The notes beneath the pieces were generated by a model. It was not told where the DNA came from, did no database searches, and was given only the letters and a program-made list of their open reading frames with translations. Below are positions 9,043 to 17,748 of a stretch of 59,125 nt of DNA, one piece after another. The stretch is from Paenibacillus lactis. Its GTDB lineage: Bacteria; Bacillota; Bacilli; Paenibacillales; Paenibacillaceae. A program made the position numbers and the translations under genes. Each line of letters starts with the position of its first letter. Position 1 is the stretch's first letter. The stretch spans positions 1 to 59,125 of the forward strand of contig NZ_JAGGKI010000028.1 of assembly GCF_017873605.1 (NCBI RefSeq), in the 5' to 3' direction.

Positions 9043-9277
9043 CACCCTCCAACCTTCCATATTCATAGAACAAAACATAGTTGATAGCCTTAGTTATGAA
9101 TCTATGAATAGGTTTTCCAAGATGACTCCAAGATAGACATCGGCAATGAGGCGAATAGCGGTGGAAGCAGGAATTTCCGTAAGGTTCAAATCCGGTCTGC
9201 CGCTATGAGAAGCATCGATAGTGCATCAGCATCGGAGCATAGCTCGGCTTTATTTTATGGATAGCGGACAGAAGAAA
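9043..9277. other. Intergenic DNA with a B12-box-like/inverted-repeat sequence
   Basis: No gene. An inverted repeat ATAGCGG / CCGCTAT brackets 9155-9206; within it the plus strand reads GGTTCAAATCCGGTCTGCCGC, reminiscent of the conserved core of cobalamin riboswitches or of a tRNA T-loop. The remaining conserved parts of either are missing and no plus-strand gene follows. A weak minus promoter for moxR may lie near 9100. Confidence 0.3.
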
Positions 9278-9317
9278 GCCCGCAAGAAGAAAGCGGCTAT
9301 CGCTTCCTCTTACGGGC
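9278..9317 (-). terminator. Terminator of the sugar ABC importer operon
   Basis: Minus-strand GCCCG...GAAGCG pairs with CGCTTTC...CGGGC, followed by TTTCTTCT. It lies 50 bases past the last permease stop. Confidence 0.75.
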
Positions 9318-9365
9318 CTGCTCCGGCTCGTGCGTTCGTTTCCTTTATGAACCCCTTGCTGTAAT

Positions 9366-10199
9366 CTACCCCTTAATTCCAGACAGGGTCACGCCTTCGA
9401 TGATATATTTCTGCCCGATGATATATACGATCAACACCGGAATCAGCGCGATGGAAGCACCCGCCATCATCAGCGTCCAGTCCGTGGAATACATGCCCCG
9501 GTACAGGTTCAGCATCATCGGCACGGTAAATTTGTCCGTGCTGCTGAGAAAAATCAGCGGGTTGAAGAAATTGTTCCACATCCCGAGAAAGGTGAAGATT
9601 CCAAGCGCCGACAAGGCCGGCTTAATAAGCGGCAGCATGATTCGCGCATAGATGGTCCACCGGTTCGCACCATCCACGATGGCCGCCTCCTCCATCTCCT
9701 TCGGTATGCCTCTGAAGAACTGCCTGAGCAGAAACACGCCGAAGGCGTTGAGCAGGGCGGAGGGAACGATGATTGCCAGATGCGTATCCAGCCAACCGAT
9801 ATTTTTCATGATGAGGTACAGGGGGATGATCGTGACTTGCCCCGGCACCATCATCGTGGCTAGGAACAGGATAAACAGCGGCTCCCGGAACGGAAACGAT
9901 ATTTTGGCAAAAGCATAGGCGGCCATCGAACAGGTTACGAGCTGCGATACCACCACGATGACGTTGATATAAAAGCTGTTCAGATAAGCTCTCCCGAAGG
10001 GCAGCGCCGTCAGGGAGTCCTTGTAGTTGGACCAGACGAACGGGTCCGGAATCCATTTGGGCGGCACGACGAACACCTGGGATAAATCCTTGAGCGAGCT
10101 GAGCACCATCCATACGAACGGCAAGGCCATGATGCAGGCGCCGATGATCAGGACGGTGTGCAGCAGGACGGTCGACGCCCGCAATCCTCGGTACGGCAT
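9366..10199 (-). CDS. Carbohydrate ABC importer permease, MalG/UgpE-like
   Basis: A membrane permease of 277 residues with six predicted helices and the ABC importer EAA loop (EEAAIVDGANRWTIYARIML). It belongs to the CUT1 family that takes up di- and oligosaccharides or glycerol-phosphates. I chose ATG 10199 because AGGAGG lies 9 bases upstream; an ATG at 10229 overlaps the previous stop (TAATG) but has no good site. The family's ATPase is missing here; in Bacillota such systems usually borrow a shared MsmX-type ATPase encoded elsewhere. The substrate is unknown. Confidence 0.92.
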   Translation of the reverse strand: MPYRGLRASTVLLHTVLIIGACIMALPFVWMVLSSLKDLSQVFVVPPKWIPDPFVWSNYKDSLTALPFGRAYLNSFYINVIVVVSQLVTCSMAAYAFAKISFPFREPLFILFLATMMVPGQVTIIPLYLIMKNIGWLDTHLAIIVPSALLNAFGVFLLRQFFRGIPKEMEEAAIVDGANRWTIYARIMLPLIKPALSALGIFTFLGMWNNFFNPLIFLSSTDKFTVPMMLNLYRGMYSTDWTLMMAGASIALIPVLIVYIIGQKYIIEGVTLSGIKG

Positions 10200-10228
10200 G
10201 TAGCTTCTCCTCCTTCCTCTTACGTCCA

Positions 10229-11182
10229 TTAATCCTCGTAATGAACCCAGCGCCTCGACATCTTCATCTGGAACAGGGTCAGGGACAGAATCATCAAGAA
10301 CAGGATGACCGCCGCCGCCGTGCTCTTGCCGAAGGTGAAGTCCGCAAAGGCCGTCTCATAAATGTGATAGACAAGGGTATAGCTGGCTTTCGCCGGACCG
10401 CCGGACGTCATGACGAAGGATTGGTCGAACACCTGGAAGGAGCCGATAATCGACATAATGGTCACGAAGAAGGTGGTCGGCGACAGGAGCGGAATCGTAA
10501 TGTGGATGAGCTGCTGCCATTTGCCGGCCCCGTCGATTTCAGCCGCTTCATAATAGCTTCTAGAGATACCCTGTAGCCCGGCCAGGAACAGCACCATGTT
10601 GCCTCCAAGCCCCATCCACACGCTTAGCATGGCGATCGAAGGCATGACATATCTCGAATCGGTCAGCCATGACGGCCCCGTGATGCCGAACCACTGCTTC
10701 AGATACATGTTGATAAGGCCGAAGTCGGCGTTGAACAGCCACATGAATACGACGGCGACCGCTACCGACATCGTGATGTTCGGCATGAAATAGATCAGCC
10801 GGTAAAGGATTTTTCCGCGTACCCGATTCAAGCCGACGGCAACGAGCATCGCCAGCACGATCCCTGTCGGCACGGACAGAATGGTGTAGTACACCGTATT
10901 GACGAGCGCGATGCGAAACTCCTCGTCCCGAAGCTGGCCGATGAAGTTCTGAAAGCCGACGAACTGCTTCGTCCCCATCCCGTCCCAATTCATCATGCTG
11001 ATCACGAAGGCCGAGACGAGCGGAATTAATGAAAAAGCGACCAGTCCTAGCAGTTGCGGGAAAATGAATAAATAGCCCCACAATCCTTCGGATGTTTTGC
11101 TGCTCAGGGAAGAGCCCCTTCTCTCCGGGAGCCGCTCCGGAGAAGGGGCGGCTCCCGGGCTTCCTGCAGGCTGCACGTTCAT
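10229..11182 (-). CDS. Carbohydrate ABC importer permease, MalF/UgpA-like
   Basis: A 317-residue permease: cytoplasmic N-terminus of about 35 residues, then six helices, with the EAA loop (YYEAAEIDGAGKWQQLIHITI) near residue 220. It pairs with the following permease to form the CUT1 channel. AGGAAGGGTGAG precedes the ATG at good spacing. The gene lies 29 bases downstream of the binding-protein gene in the same operon. Confidence 0.92.
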   Translation of the reverse strand: MNVQPAGSPGAAPSPERLPERRGSSLSSKTSEGLWGYLFIFPQLLGLVAFSLIPLVSAFVISMMNWDGMGTKQFVGFQNFIGQLRDEEFRIALVNTVYYTILSVPTGIVLAMLVAVGLNRVRGKILYRLIYFMPNITMSVAVAVVFMWLFNADFGLINMYLKQWFGITGPSWLTDSRYVMPSIAMLSVWMGLGGNMVLFLAGLQGISRSYYEAAEIDGAGKWQQLIHITIPLLSPTTFFVTIMSIIGSFQVFDQSFVMTSGGPAKASYTLVYHIYETAFADFTFGKSTAAAVILFLMILSLTLFQMKMSRRWVHYED

Positions 11183-11211
11183 GTCTACTCACCCTTCCTC
11201 TCGGAGCTGGA

Positions 11212-12537
11212 TTATTTTTTGCTGTTCTTGTAATCCTGGATCTTCTGGTTGGCCATGGTCTGTATATCCTTAAGCGAGCTATCAAGCTCCTGATTCTTCA
11301 GCCATAACGCTTCGAACTTCGAAGTAATATCCTGGCTTAGCCCAGGGATGCCGGCCTCGAACGGCGTCAGCGCATAACCGACCTCGCGCGCGTCGAGGAA
11401 CAGCTGGGCATGCTCCGGCAGATTGCCCTCGAGCACGACTTCATCGGTGCCTGCGACGGACGGAACCGCATTGCCGCCGCCCTGCAGGCGGAAACGCTGG
11501 CCGTCTTTATTCAAATATTCGGAGAAGAACGTATACGCGGCCTCTTTATTCTTCGAGGCTTTATTCATCACCAGGTATGCCGTAGGAATGCCGGCCGGCT
11601 CGATTTTGTTGCCCGTATTGGTCGGCCAGGTAACGACGTCGTATTCAAGGCTCTCATTTTTCTTGAACAATGGGAGATACCAGCGCCCGGCACCCACGAA
11701 GCCTACTTGATTGGACATGAACATGGCATCCCCGCCCTGTCCTTTCGGCAGCGTGCCGGAGAACGTGATATTCTTCGACTTTACGTTGTCATACAGGAAC
11801 TGGAACGCTTCCTTCGCCTTCGGATCGTCGGCCGCGACGAAATTTCCGTTCTCGTCATACACCCGGCCGCCGTTGGAGGTAACCCAGCTGTGGTAGCTGT
11901 TCCAGGAGTTATCCAGCACGTAGCCGTACTTATTGCTCGCCCGGATCTTATCGGTCATCTCCTTGAACTTGTCCCAGGTCCATTGCCCGCTTGCCTGCAG
12001 CTCCGCCGGCATCTCGGTAATTCCCGCTTCTTTGAGTACTTTCTTGTTGTACCAAAGCACCATCGGGTTGCAATCCACCGGAACCCCGTACGTCTGTCCG
12101 TCCCGGACCGCCGCCCCCCATAGTCCTTCGAAGTAGTCCTCTTTCTTGATGAGGCTGTCCGGAGCCTCCATATACGGGGTCAGGTTCTCGATGCTCTGGT
12201 TTTCGATCAGCTTAACGATCAGGCCGTCGCCGGCATAGAAAATATCCGGAGCCGTTCCGCCTGTCAGCTGCGTCAAAATCTTCTGGTCATACTCGCCGGG
12301 AATCGGAATAAACTCCACTTCGATCTCCGGATGCCGCTTGTTGAAGTCCTTCGTCATCTCCTGAAATCGGGTGAGCTCGCCAGGGTTGCCCCATGTCGCC
12401 CATTTGATCTTGACCTTCTCGCCGCTTGCCGAGCCGCCCCCATCCGATTCACCGCCACCGCATGCTTGAAGCAGCATGGACAGCACTAGAATGACAGCAA
12501 GCAATGCCCCTCTTTTACGCGTTCTTGTCATTTTCAT
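11212..12537 (-). CDS. Extracellular sugar-binding lipoprotein of the ABC importer
   Basis: A 441-residue solute-binding protein (family 1, SBP_bac_1 type). The N-terminus is a lipoprotein signal with lipobox LLQAC followed by a glycine/serine spacer, so it is anchored outside the membrane. Motifs such as IKWATWGNPGE, APDIFYAGDG and TYGVPVDCNPMVLWYNKKV fit CUT1 binding proteins for oligosaccharides. CGGAGG precedes ATG 12537. It is the first gene of the importer operon; a cre-like box at 12581-12594 overlaps the promoter region. Ligand not deducible. Confidence 0.92.
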   Translation of the reverse strand: MKMTRTRKRGALLAVILVLSMLLQACGGGESDGGGSASGEKVKIKWATWGNPGELTRFQEMTKDFNKRHPEIEVEFIPIPGEYDQKILTQLTGGTAPDIFYAGDGLIVKLIENQSIENLTPYMEAPDSLIKKEDYFEGLWGAAVRDGQTYGVPVDCNPMVLWYNKKVLKEAGITEMPAELQASGQWTWDKFKEMTDKIRASNKYGYVLDNSWNSYHSWVTSNGGRVYDENGNFVAADDPKAKEAFQFLYDNVKSKNITFSGTLPKGQGGDAMFMSNQVGFVGAGRWYLPLFKKNESLEYDVVTWPTNTGNKIEPAGIPTAYLVMNKASKNKEAAYTFFSEYLNKDGQRFRLQGGGNAVPSVAGTDEVVLEGNLPEHAQLFLDAREVGYALTPFEAGIPGLSQDITSKFEALWLKNQELDSSLKDIQTMANQKIQDYKNSKK

Positions 12538-12580
12538 TTCCTCCGTTTCCGACCGATTTGGACTAACCTGAAAAGACTTT

Positions 12581-12594
12581 TGTAAACGCTTTAA
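12581..12594 (-). promoter_or_regulatory. cre-like box before the sugar-binding protein gene
   Basis: TGTAAACGCTTTAA matches the CcpA cre consensus (TGWAANCGNTNWCA) except at one position near the end. It lies directly downstream of a TATAAT-like -10 on the minus strand (12601-12596), where CcpA binding would repress. Confidence 0.65.
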
Positions 12595-12685
12595 TTATAA
12601 AATTTTGGCAAAAAGCTTTGGAACGGATTATGTTCCGAATAAGTGGCTTCTTTTCCGATCCTGCAAGAAACCTGCTGCCGCCTTG

Positions 12686-14242
12686 TCATTTGCGGTTCAA
12701 TCCCTGATACTCGGCCGGCGTCATCCCGACCAGCTTCTTGAACAGCTTGCTGAAATACTTCACATCGTTAAATCCCGAAAGCTCCGCCACCTCATACACC
12801 CTGAGCGAGGTTGCAGCCAGCAGCTCTTTGGCACGCTTTACCCGAAGATCGATCACGTAGTCGATAAAATTGCTCCCCGTCACCCGTTTGAACAGCTCGC
12901 TGAAGTAATTCCGGCTTACGGCGACTTCATCGGCGACCTCCTGAAGGGAGATCGGCTCCGTGTAATGGGCGTTAATATAGGAAATGGCCTGAAGGACGAT
13001 CCGCTCGTGAAGCGTGGCTTCCGGAAACGGACCGCGATTCGGCTCGTCCCGAACCGCCTGAAACGCGTCCAGTATGACGCTCCGCACCTCTTCGACAGAC
13101 CGAAGCCGGGTTAGCTCAAACGCCGGGGATACAATCGGCAGGGCGGACAGGCTGTACGTGGACAGCATGCCAAGAAGCTCCTCCGCTTCAACGAGCACCT
13201 CCTGCTTCCCCATTCGGGACGGCATCCATCGCTCCATTACCGACTGCAGAAGCACTTCGCACCTCGGCAGGTTTCCGACGGCCAGCGCAGCCCTCAAGGC
13301 CTGCAGCTCGGGCTTTGCCTGCTCCGGTCCGCCACGGTCGCCCAAGGCACCAATATCCTCCGCGTGAAAGATGCGCCCCTCCCGGTAAAAGAAAGAGGCT
13401 TCCAGGCTTGCACTCGCCTCTACGTAGGCCTCGGCGAGCCGCTGGGGCCCGGCATACCGGCGGCTGAGCCCGATGGTGGCGAAGGCGGCAAGCGGAAGGA
13501 GGAGATGATCGCAGCGAGGATCCTCTGAACGCTCCATGCCGTCAACGGGCACCCAGGCCGCCAGTAAATCCGGTCCCGTTCGGACCGAAAGCGCATCCGG
13601 CAGCTGCTCATATAGGCAGCTCTTGAATCGTTCCATTTCTTCTTCTCCGTCCAACGGGGCTGCTCCGAAGCCGTCCGATCTCGGCCCTCCGTCCAGTCGG
13701 CAGACTGCCACGACGAATTGGCCGTCACTCCGGAACCCGGCCAAGTTCTCCATGGCGGCAGCTTCGCCGTGCAATGCCAAATACAGCGTCTTCTCATCGG
13801 CCCGTTTCCGCTGTTCCCGCTGCTGCCGCTCATGCTCGGTTACGATACGCTCAAGGCGCTTCTCTTCCTCCAGCTTCTGCCGCATCCGCTCCAGCACATC
13901 CTTCAGCGACGCTGAATCGAGCGTCGGCTTCAGAATGTAATCGGCCGCGCCGAGCCGAATGCCTTCCCGGACGTATTCAAAATCGCTGTGGCAGCTGAGC
14001 AGCAGCACTTTCACCCATGGGCATAGCTGCCTTGTCCGGCGGGTAAGCTCAAGCCCGTCCATGACCGGCATCGCGATGTCCGTAATCAGAATGTCGACCT
14101 CTCCCGCCTCGATCCACTTCAAAGCCTTTTGACCGTTCGATGCCTCCCCGACCAAGCGATAGCCGTATCCCTCCCAGTCAAAAGTGGTCCTGAGCCCTGT
14201 GCGGGCAATCGCTTCGTCATCAACGAGCAGCACTTTGTACAT
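12686..14242 (-). CDS. AraC-type response regulator (YesN-like)
   Basis: A 518-residue regulator. The receiver domain (1-120) has DDE at 8-10, phospho-acceptor Asp55 in ILITDIAMPVMDG, and the conserved LLSCHSDF and Lys in YILKP. A variable middle region of about 280 residues follows, then a C-terminal AraC pair of helix-turn-helices (SLQEVADEVAVSRNYFSELFKRV; VKYFSKLFKKLVGMTPAEY). It overlaps the upstream kinase gene by 23 bases. Established context for such pairs: the kinase senses a sugar or its binding protein and the regulator activates the adjacent ABC importer, here starting at 12537. Confidence 0.93.
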   Translation of the reverse strand: MYKVLLVDDEAIARTGLRTTFDWEGYGYRLVGEASNGQKALKWIEAGEVDILITDIAMPVMDGLELTRRTRQLCPWVKVLLLSCHSDFEYVREGIRLGAADYILKPTLDSASLKDVLERMRQKLEEEKRLERIVTEHERQQREQRKRADEKTLYLALHGEAAAMENLAGFRSDGQFVVAVCRLDGGPRSDGFGAAPLDGEEEMERFKSCLYEQLPDALSVRTGPDLLAAWVPVDGMERSEDPRCDHLLLPLAAFATIGLSRRYAGPQRLAEAYVEASASLEASFFYREGRIFHAEDIGALGDRGGPEQAKPELQALRAALAVGNLPRCEVLLQSVMERWMPSRMGKQEVLVEAEELLGMLSTYSLSALPIVSPAFELTRLRSVEEVRSVILDAFQAVRDEPNRGPFPEATLHERIVLQAISYINAHYTEPISLQEVADEVAVSRNYFSELFKRVTGSNFIDYVIDLRVKRAKELLAATSLRVYEVAELSGFNDVKYFSKLFKKLVGMTPAEYQGLNRK

Positions 14243-15995
14243 GAATATCCCCTCCGTTCGCCGGAATCAAGATGGTCACCCGCGTGCCTCCCTCTTCCTT
14301 CCGCTCGACGTTCAAGCCGTAACGACTGCCGTAATACAGCCTCACGGTTTGATGGACATGCGACAGTCCGATGTGGGTCATTCCCTGCTTGGAGCGGTTG
14401 CGCTCATAATCCAGCAGCCCGGCAAGCTTCTCCGGCTCGATTCCGATGCCGTTGTCCTCGATGTGGATCATGGCATCCTCCTGCTGCCGCCGGATGACAA
14501 CCCGGATGACCCCCTTGTCGTCCAGAGGCGCAATCCCGTGGAAAATCGCATTTTCCACAATCGGTTGAAGCAGCATGCGGGGAATTTGCACGTCATCCAT
14601 GCCAGCCGGACAGTCGACGACCAGCTCAATCGGATGGTCATAGCGGTATTTCTGGATGATCATATATTGGCGAAGAAGCTCCAGCTCATCGCCAAGGCGT
14701 ATAAATACCCCGCTGCGCCCCAGGCTGCCTTCAAGAAGATGCACGAGCGCCGCTACGGCCTTGTCGACATCATTGGTGCGGTTCAGCTTGGCCATCCACC
14801 GGATGGAGTTCAGCGTGTTATATAGAAAATGCGGATTGATCTGATAGCGAAGAGCCCGGATTTCAGCTTTCTTCTTCTCCGATTCCTCTGCGGCAATCCG
14901 CTGGATCAACAGGTCAATCTGCTCGATCATCTTGTTGAAGCTTCTGCCGAGCTGACCGATCTCGCTTGGACCGACATTGCGGCACCGGACGCTCAAGTCC
15001 CCGGCTTCGCTGCGGCGCATCAGCCGGCTTAAATGAACGAGCGGATTGCCGATTTTCCGCGTCATGTAGTATCCGATCCCGATGGCCGCCAGCATCGAGC
15101 CGAGCACGATCCATACGGTAAAGCTGCGGATGCTGGCCGAATCGGCCGTCAGCTCCTTAAGCGGAACCATTCCTACGACATGCCAGCCGTTATTCAGCCG
15201 GGAAGGGATCATCAGCGTTTTCTTGTCGTTCCACTCGTATTCCGTCGGCCCTGTCGGCAGCTCCACAGGGGAGCGCTTCCCGTACATGGCCGGATCTGGA
15301 TGATAGAAGAAGCGGTTCTCGTCGTTGGCGACATACATGTAACCCGTATCCCCGAACTGGACGTGGTTCAGCTCGTCAATAAGCACATCCCCCATAATTT
15401 CGAAGAACATGACGCCGACGATCTCCCCCGTATCCCAGCTGCGGATCGCCCTTCCAAGCCCAAATACCGGAAACCCCATGCTTGTCTGCTTCAGATAGGA
15501 GGTGTCGGACAGACCGAACCACACCGTTTGCCCGCGAGCCTCCAAAATCGACTGAAACCACGCCGATTCCCATTGACTCGGAATGGACATCAGCGAGTCG
15601 GCGCTGAGGACGGAATTGTTCCGCTTGATATCAAAGACGTACACGTCGATGATTTCCGGCGAGTTGATCATAATGGAGGTCAGCAGATCCTTGCCCTCTT
15701 TAACCTTGAGGTTCAGGTCATATTGGCTGAGATCCGGATCCTCCAAAATGCCGTGGACGACTTTGCTGTTCAGCACCATCATCGAGGAATCGTCCAGCTT
15801 CTTGAAGAACATATTCAGCTTGTCGCTGACCTGGGTAATCGTCAGCGATGCCACCTTGCCCACCTGCTCCTCCACGATGGATGCCGACTTGTGGAAGGAT
15901 AGGAAGCCCATCATTAGAACCGGCAATGTCGTACCAATGAAAAAGAATAAAAACAGCTGCGTAACGATCGAATGAAGACGGCGGTATCCCCGCAT
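14220..15995 (-). CDS. Sensor histidine kinase (YesM-like)
   Basis: A membrane kinase of about 591 residues: helix near 15-35, an extracellular sensor (dCache-like) region to about 280, a second helix (VWIVLGSMLAAIGIGYYMT), a HAMP domain, then the His_kinase (LytS/YesM type) domain with QINPHFLYNTLNSIRW, whose His is phosphorylated, and an HATPase_c domain with DNGIGI. ATG 15995 has GGAGGG 9 bases upstream; the in-frame TTG at 16001 is too close to it. It forms an operon with the response regulator. A perfect cre box lies 43 bases upstream. Confidence 0.93.
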   Translation of the reverse strand: MRGYRRLHSIVTQLFLFFFIGTTLPVLMMGFLSFHKSASIVEEQVGKVASLTITQVSDKLNMFFKKLDDSSMMVLNSKVVHGILEDPDLSQYDLNLKVKEGKDLLTSIMINSPEIIDVYVFDIKRNNSVLSADSLMSIPSQWESAWFQSILEARGQTVWFGLSDTSYLKQTSMGFPVFGLGRAIRSWDTGEIVGVMFFEIMGDVLIDELNHVQFGDTGYMYVANDENRFFYHPDPAMYGKRSPVELPTGPTEYEWNDKKTLMIPSRLNNGWHVVGMVPLKELTADSASIRSFTVWIVLGSMLAAIGIGYYMTRKIGNPLVHLSRLMRRSEAGDLSVRCRNVGPSEIGQLGRSFNKMIEQIDLLIQRIAAEESEKKKAEIRALRYQINPHFLYNTLNSIRWMAKLNRTNDVDKAVAALVHLLEGSLGRSGVFIRLGDELELLRQYMIIQKYRYDHPIELVVDCPAGMDDVQIPRMLLQPIVENAIFHGIAPLDDKGVIRVVIRRQQEDAMIHIEDNGIGIEPEKLAGLLDYERNRSKQGMTHIGLSHVHQTVRLYYGSRYGLNVERKEEGGTRVTILIPANGGDIHVQSAAR

Positions 15996-16037
15996 ATGCA
16001 AACTCCCTCCTCTACCAGATCAGAACATGAATTATTT

Positions 16038-16051
16038 GACAGCGCTTTCAA
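16038..16051 (-). promoter_or_regulatory. cre box upstream of the sensor kinase gene
   Basis: Minus-strand TGAAAGCGCTGTCA matches TGWAANCGNTNWCA at every defined position. It lies between the start codon and the polypurine tract, so carbon catabolite repression of the two-component system is plausible. Confidence 0.75.
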
Positions 16052-16117
16052 ATAAGAGGCTTTTGTATTCTTGTACATCTGTCGACAAGCTTCCAGGCAT
16101 ATCAGTACCTTATGTTG

Positions 16118-16350
16118 GTTCCCTCCGGCCCCTCCTTTCCTTGCTTCCCTTCCAATCTTTCCTTCAGCGTCCGTTAGCTTCCGGCTGCTACTGCTCCCCT
16201 TCCCTTCCTACCTTTCCTTCCTCGCGTTCGCTTCTGGCTGCTCCTGCTCCCCTTCCCCTACCTCAACCTCCCATGCGTTCGCTTCCGGCTGTCTGCTTCC
16301 CTTTCCTTTCCGCCCATCCTCTTCCCGCTCCGGTCTCCTTCTGACCCCCG
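16118..16350. repeat. Polypyrimidine (plus)/polypurine (minus) tract with degenerate repeats
   Basis: About 230 bases in which the plus strand is overwhelmingly C and T. A degenerate unit (about GCGTTCGCTTCCGGCTGCTC plus CTGCTCCCCTTCC) recurs at 16166-16200, 16223-16256 and 16275-16306, spaced about 52-57 bases. An open frame on the plus strand crosses it, but its protein is only a low-complexity translation of the repeat and has no ribosome binding site. Confidence 0.8.
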
Positions 16351-16465
16351 GCGAAGCCTCAACTTCAAGTAAGGTCCGTCCGGAGTGTATTCATCGTAAT
16401 ATGTTTGAGAAAGATTGTCCCTATGTCCATCTTCTTATGTTTTTTGCCTTCCCTCACCGCAAACG

Positions 16466-16503
16466 CAAAAAAGAGATGGACCCCAATATCAGAGCCCATC
16501 TCT
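16466..16503 (-). terminator. Terminator of the NADH dehydrogenase gene
   Basis: Minus-strand AAGAGATGG pairs with CCATCTCTT followed by TTTTT. It lies about 35 bases past the stop codon. Confidence 0.85.
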
Positions 16504-16536
16504 TGATTTAAATTCATATTCATGCAAGCCTTCGGC

Positions 16537-17715
16537 TTAGTATGCCAGCGTAAACAATCCATTGATGTGAGAGAGGTAACGCATGTTGCTCGCTTCCTTC
16601 ATCAACGTCGCAGGCAAACCTTTCAATTGCGTTTTGTTCGCGCCGATAGTTCCGATGGCATCCTTGCGTCCCAAGCTGCCCAGCGTACCGGAGAATACCG
16701 GCTCGAAGGAAGCTTGTGCGCCGCCGTTCAGATTCGCGAAGATGTTGTAGCCGATCAGCTCGCCCATCTGCCATGCCAGCTGCGCTGTCGGCGGGTATGG
16801 ACGGCCTTCCGGTCCCATAACAACCGCGCTGTCGCCAGCGACATACACGTCAGGATGGGAAGCGGATTGCAGGTACTCGTTAACGACCGCACGACCGCGG
16901 TTTACTTCGATACCGCAGTTCGCTACAACGGAGTTACCCTGTACGCCGCCGGTCCATACCAGCGTGCTTGTTTCGATGGTGCTGCCGTCTTTCAGCTCAA
17001 CGGTTGTTCCGTCCATCTTCGTGATCGGCAAGCCGGTGAGGAAGTTCACGCCGCGCTTCTGCAAGCTTGTTGTAGCACGGTCAACCAGCTCTGCAGGAAA
17101 GCCTGGCAGAATGGAAGGAGCCGCTTCTACGCAGTAGAGAGTAATTTCCTGTGGATCGATCCCGTGCTTGCGTGCAAGCTCGCTGCGCATATCCGCATAC
17201 TCGCCGACAAGCTCGACGCCGGTCAAGCCGCCGCCGCCGACAACGATCGTTGCATCGGCCTTGTTCTTCGTTTTAGCATATTCCGCGATGCGGGATTCCA
17301 CATGGGCACGCAGACGATTCGCATCGTTTACCGACTTCAGAATGAAGCTGTTTTCTTGAAGTCCCGGAATGCCGAAGAATGCAGTTTCACTGCCCAGTGC
17401 GATAACGAGAATATCATAAGTAAAGTTTCCGCCGTCATCCAAGGATACCGAGCGCTCATCCGGCTTGATCTCCTTGACGTTGCCAATGCGAAGATCCACG
17501 TTGGCGTTGCGAAGCAATTTATCCAGCGGCAGGGCCACTGCTTTCTCTGCGATGTTGCCTGCTGCCAGTCGATGCAGTTCTGTAATGATCTGGTGTGTTG
17601 GGAAACGGTTGACCAGCGTAATTTTCGCGTCGTTGACGCCAAAATGCTCGCGCGCAGAAAGTGCGCTCAGCAAGCCGCCGTAGCCCCCGCCCAAAATTAA
17701 AATATGTTTAGACAT
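16537..17715 (-). CDS. Type II NADH:quinone oxidoreductase-like FAD enzyme
   Basis: A 392-residue flavoprotein of the pyridine-nucleotide disulfide oxidoreductase fold. FAD-binding GGGYGG lies at the N-terminus, the NAD(P)-binding ATIVVGGGGLTGVELVGE mid-protein, and YVAGDSA near residue 275. Such enzymes pass electrons from NADH to menaquinone at the inner face of the membrane without pumping protons. ATG 17715 (MSKHILIL) has GGAGG 6 bases upstream; the ATG at 17721 has no room for a site. It lies 33 bases downstream of a DUF1641 gene, a recurrent pairing in Bacillota. A ferredoxin or other quinone reductase role is also possible. Confidence 0.88.
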   Translation of the reverse strand: MSKHILILGGGYGGLLSALSAREHFGVNDAKITLVNRFPTHQIITELHRLAAGNIAEKAVALPLDKLLRNANVDLRIGNVKEIKPDERSVSLDDGGNFTYDILVIALGSETAFFGIPGLQENSFILKSVNDANRLRAHVESRIAEYAKTKNKADATIVVGGGGLTGVELVGEYADMRSELARKHGIDPQEITLYCVEAAPSILPGFPAELVDRATTSLQKRGVNFLTGLPITKMDGTTVELKDGSTIETSTLVWTGGVQGNSVVANCGIEVNRGRAVVNEYLQSASHPDVYVAGDSAVVMGPEGRPYPPTAQLAWQMGELIGYNIFANLNGGAQASFEPVFSGTLGSLGRKDAIGTIGANKTQLKGLPATLMKEASNMRYLSHINGLFTLAY

Positions 17716-17748
17716 GACCATCCTCCGTTCTTCTTAAGATATATGGAA

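Noticed and set aside
16071..16511. 146-codon plus-strand ORF across the polypyrimidine tract
   Set aside because: It is a low-complexity translation of repeats (Pro/Ser/Leu/Phe) with no start signal; its C-terminal part runs through the ndh terminator.
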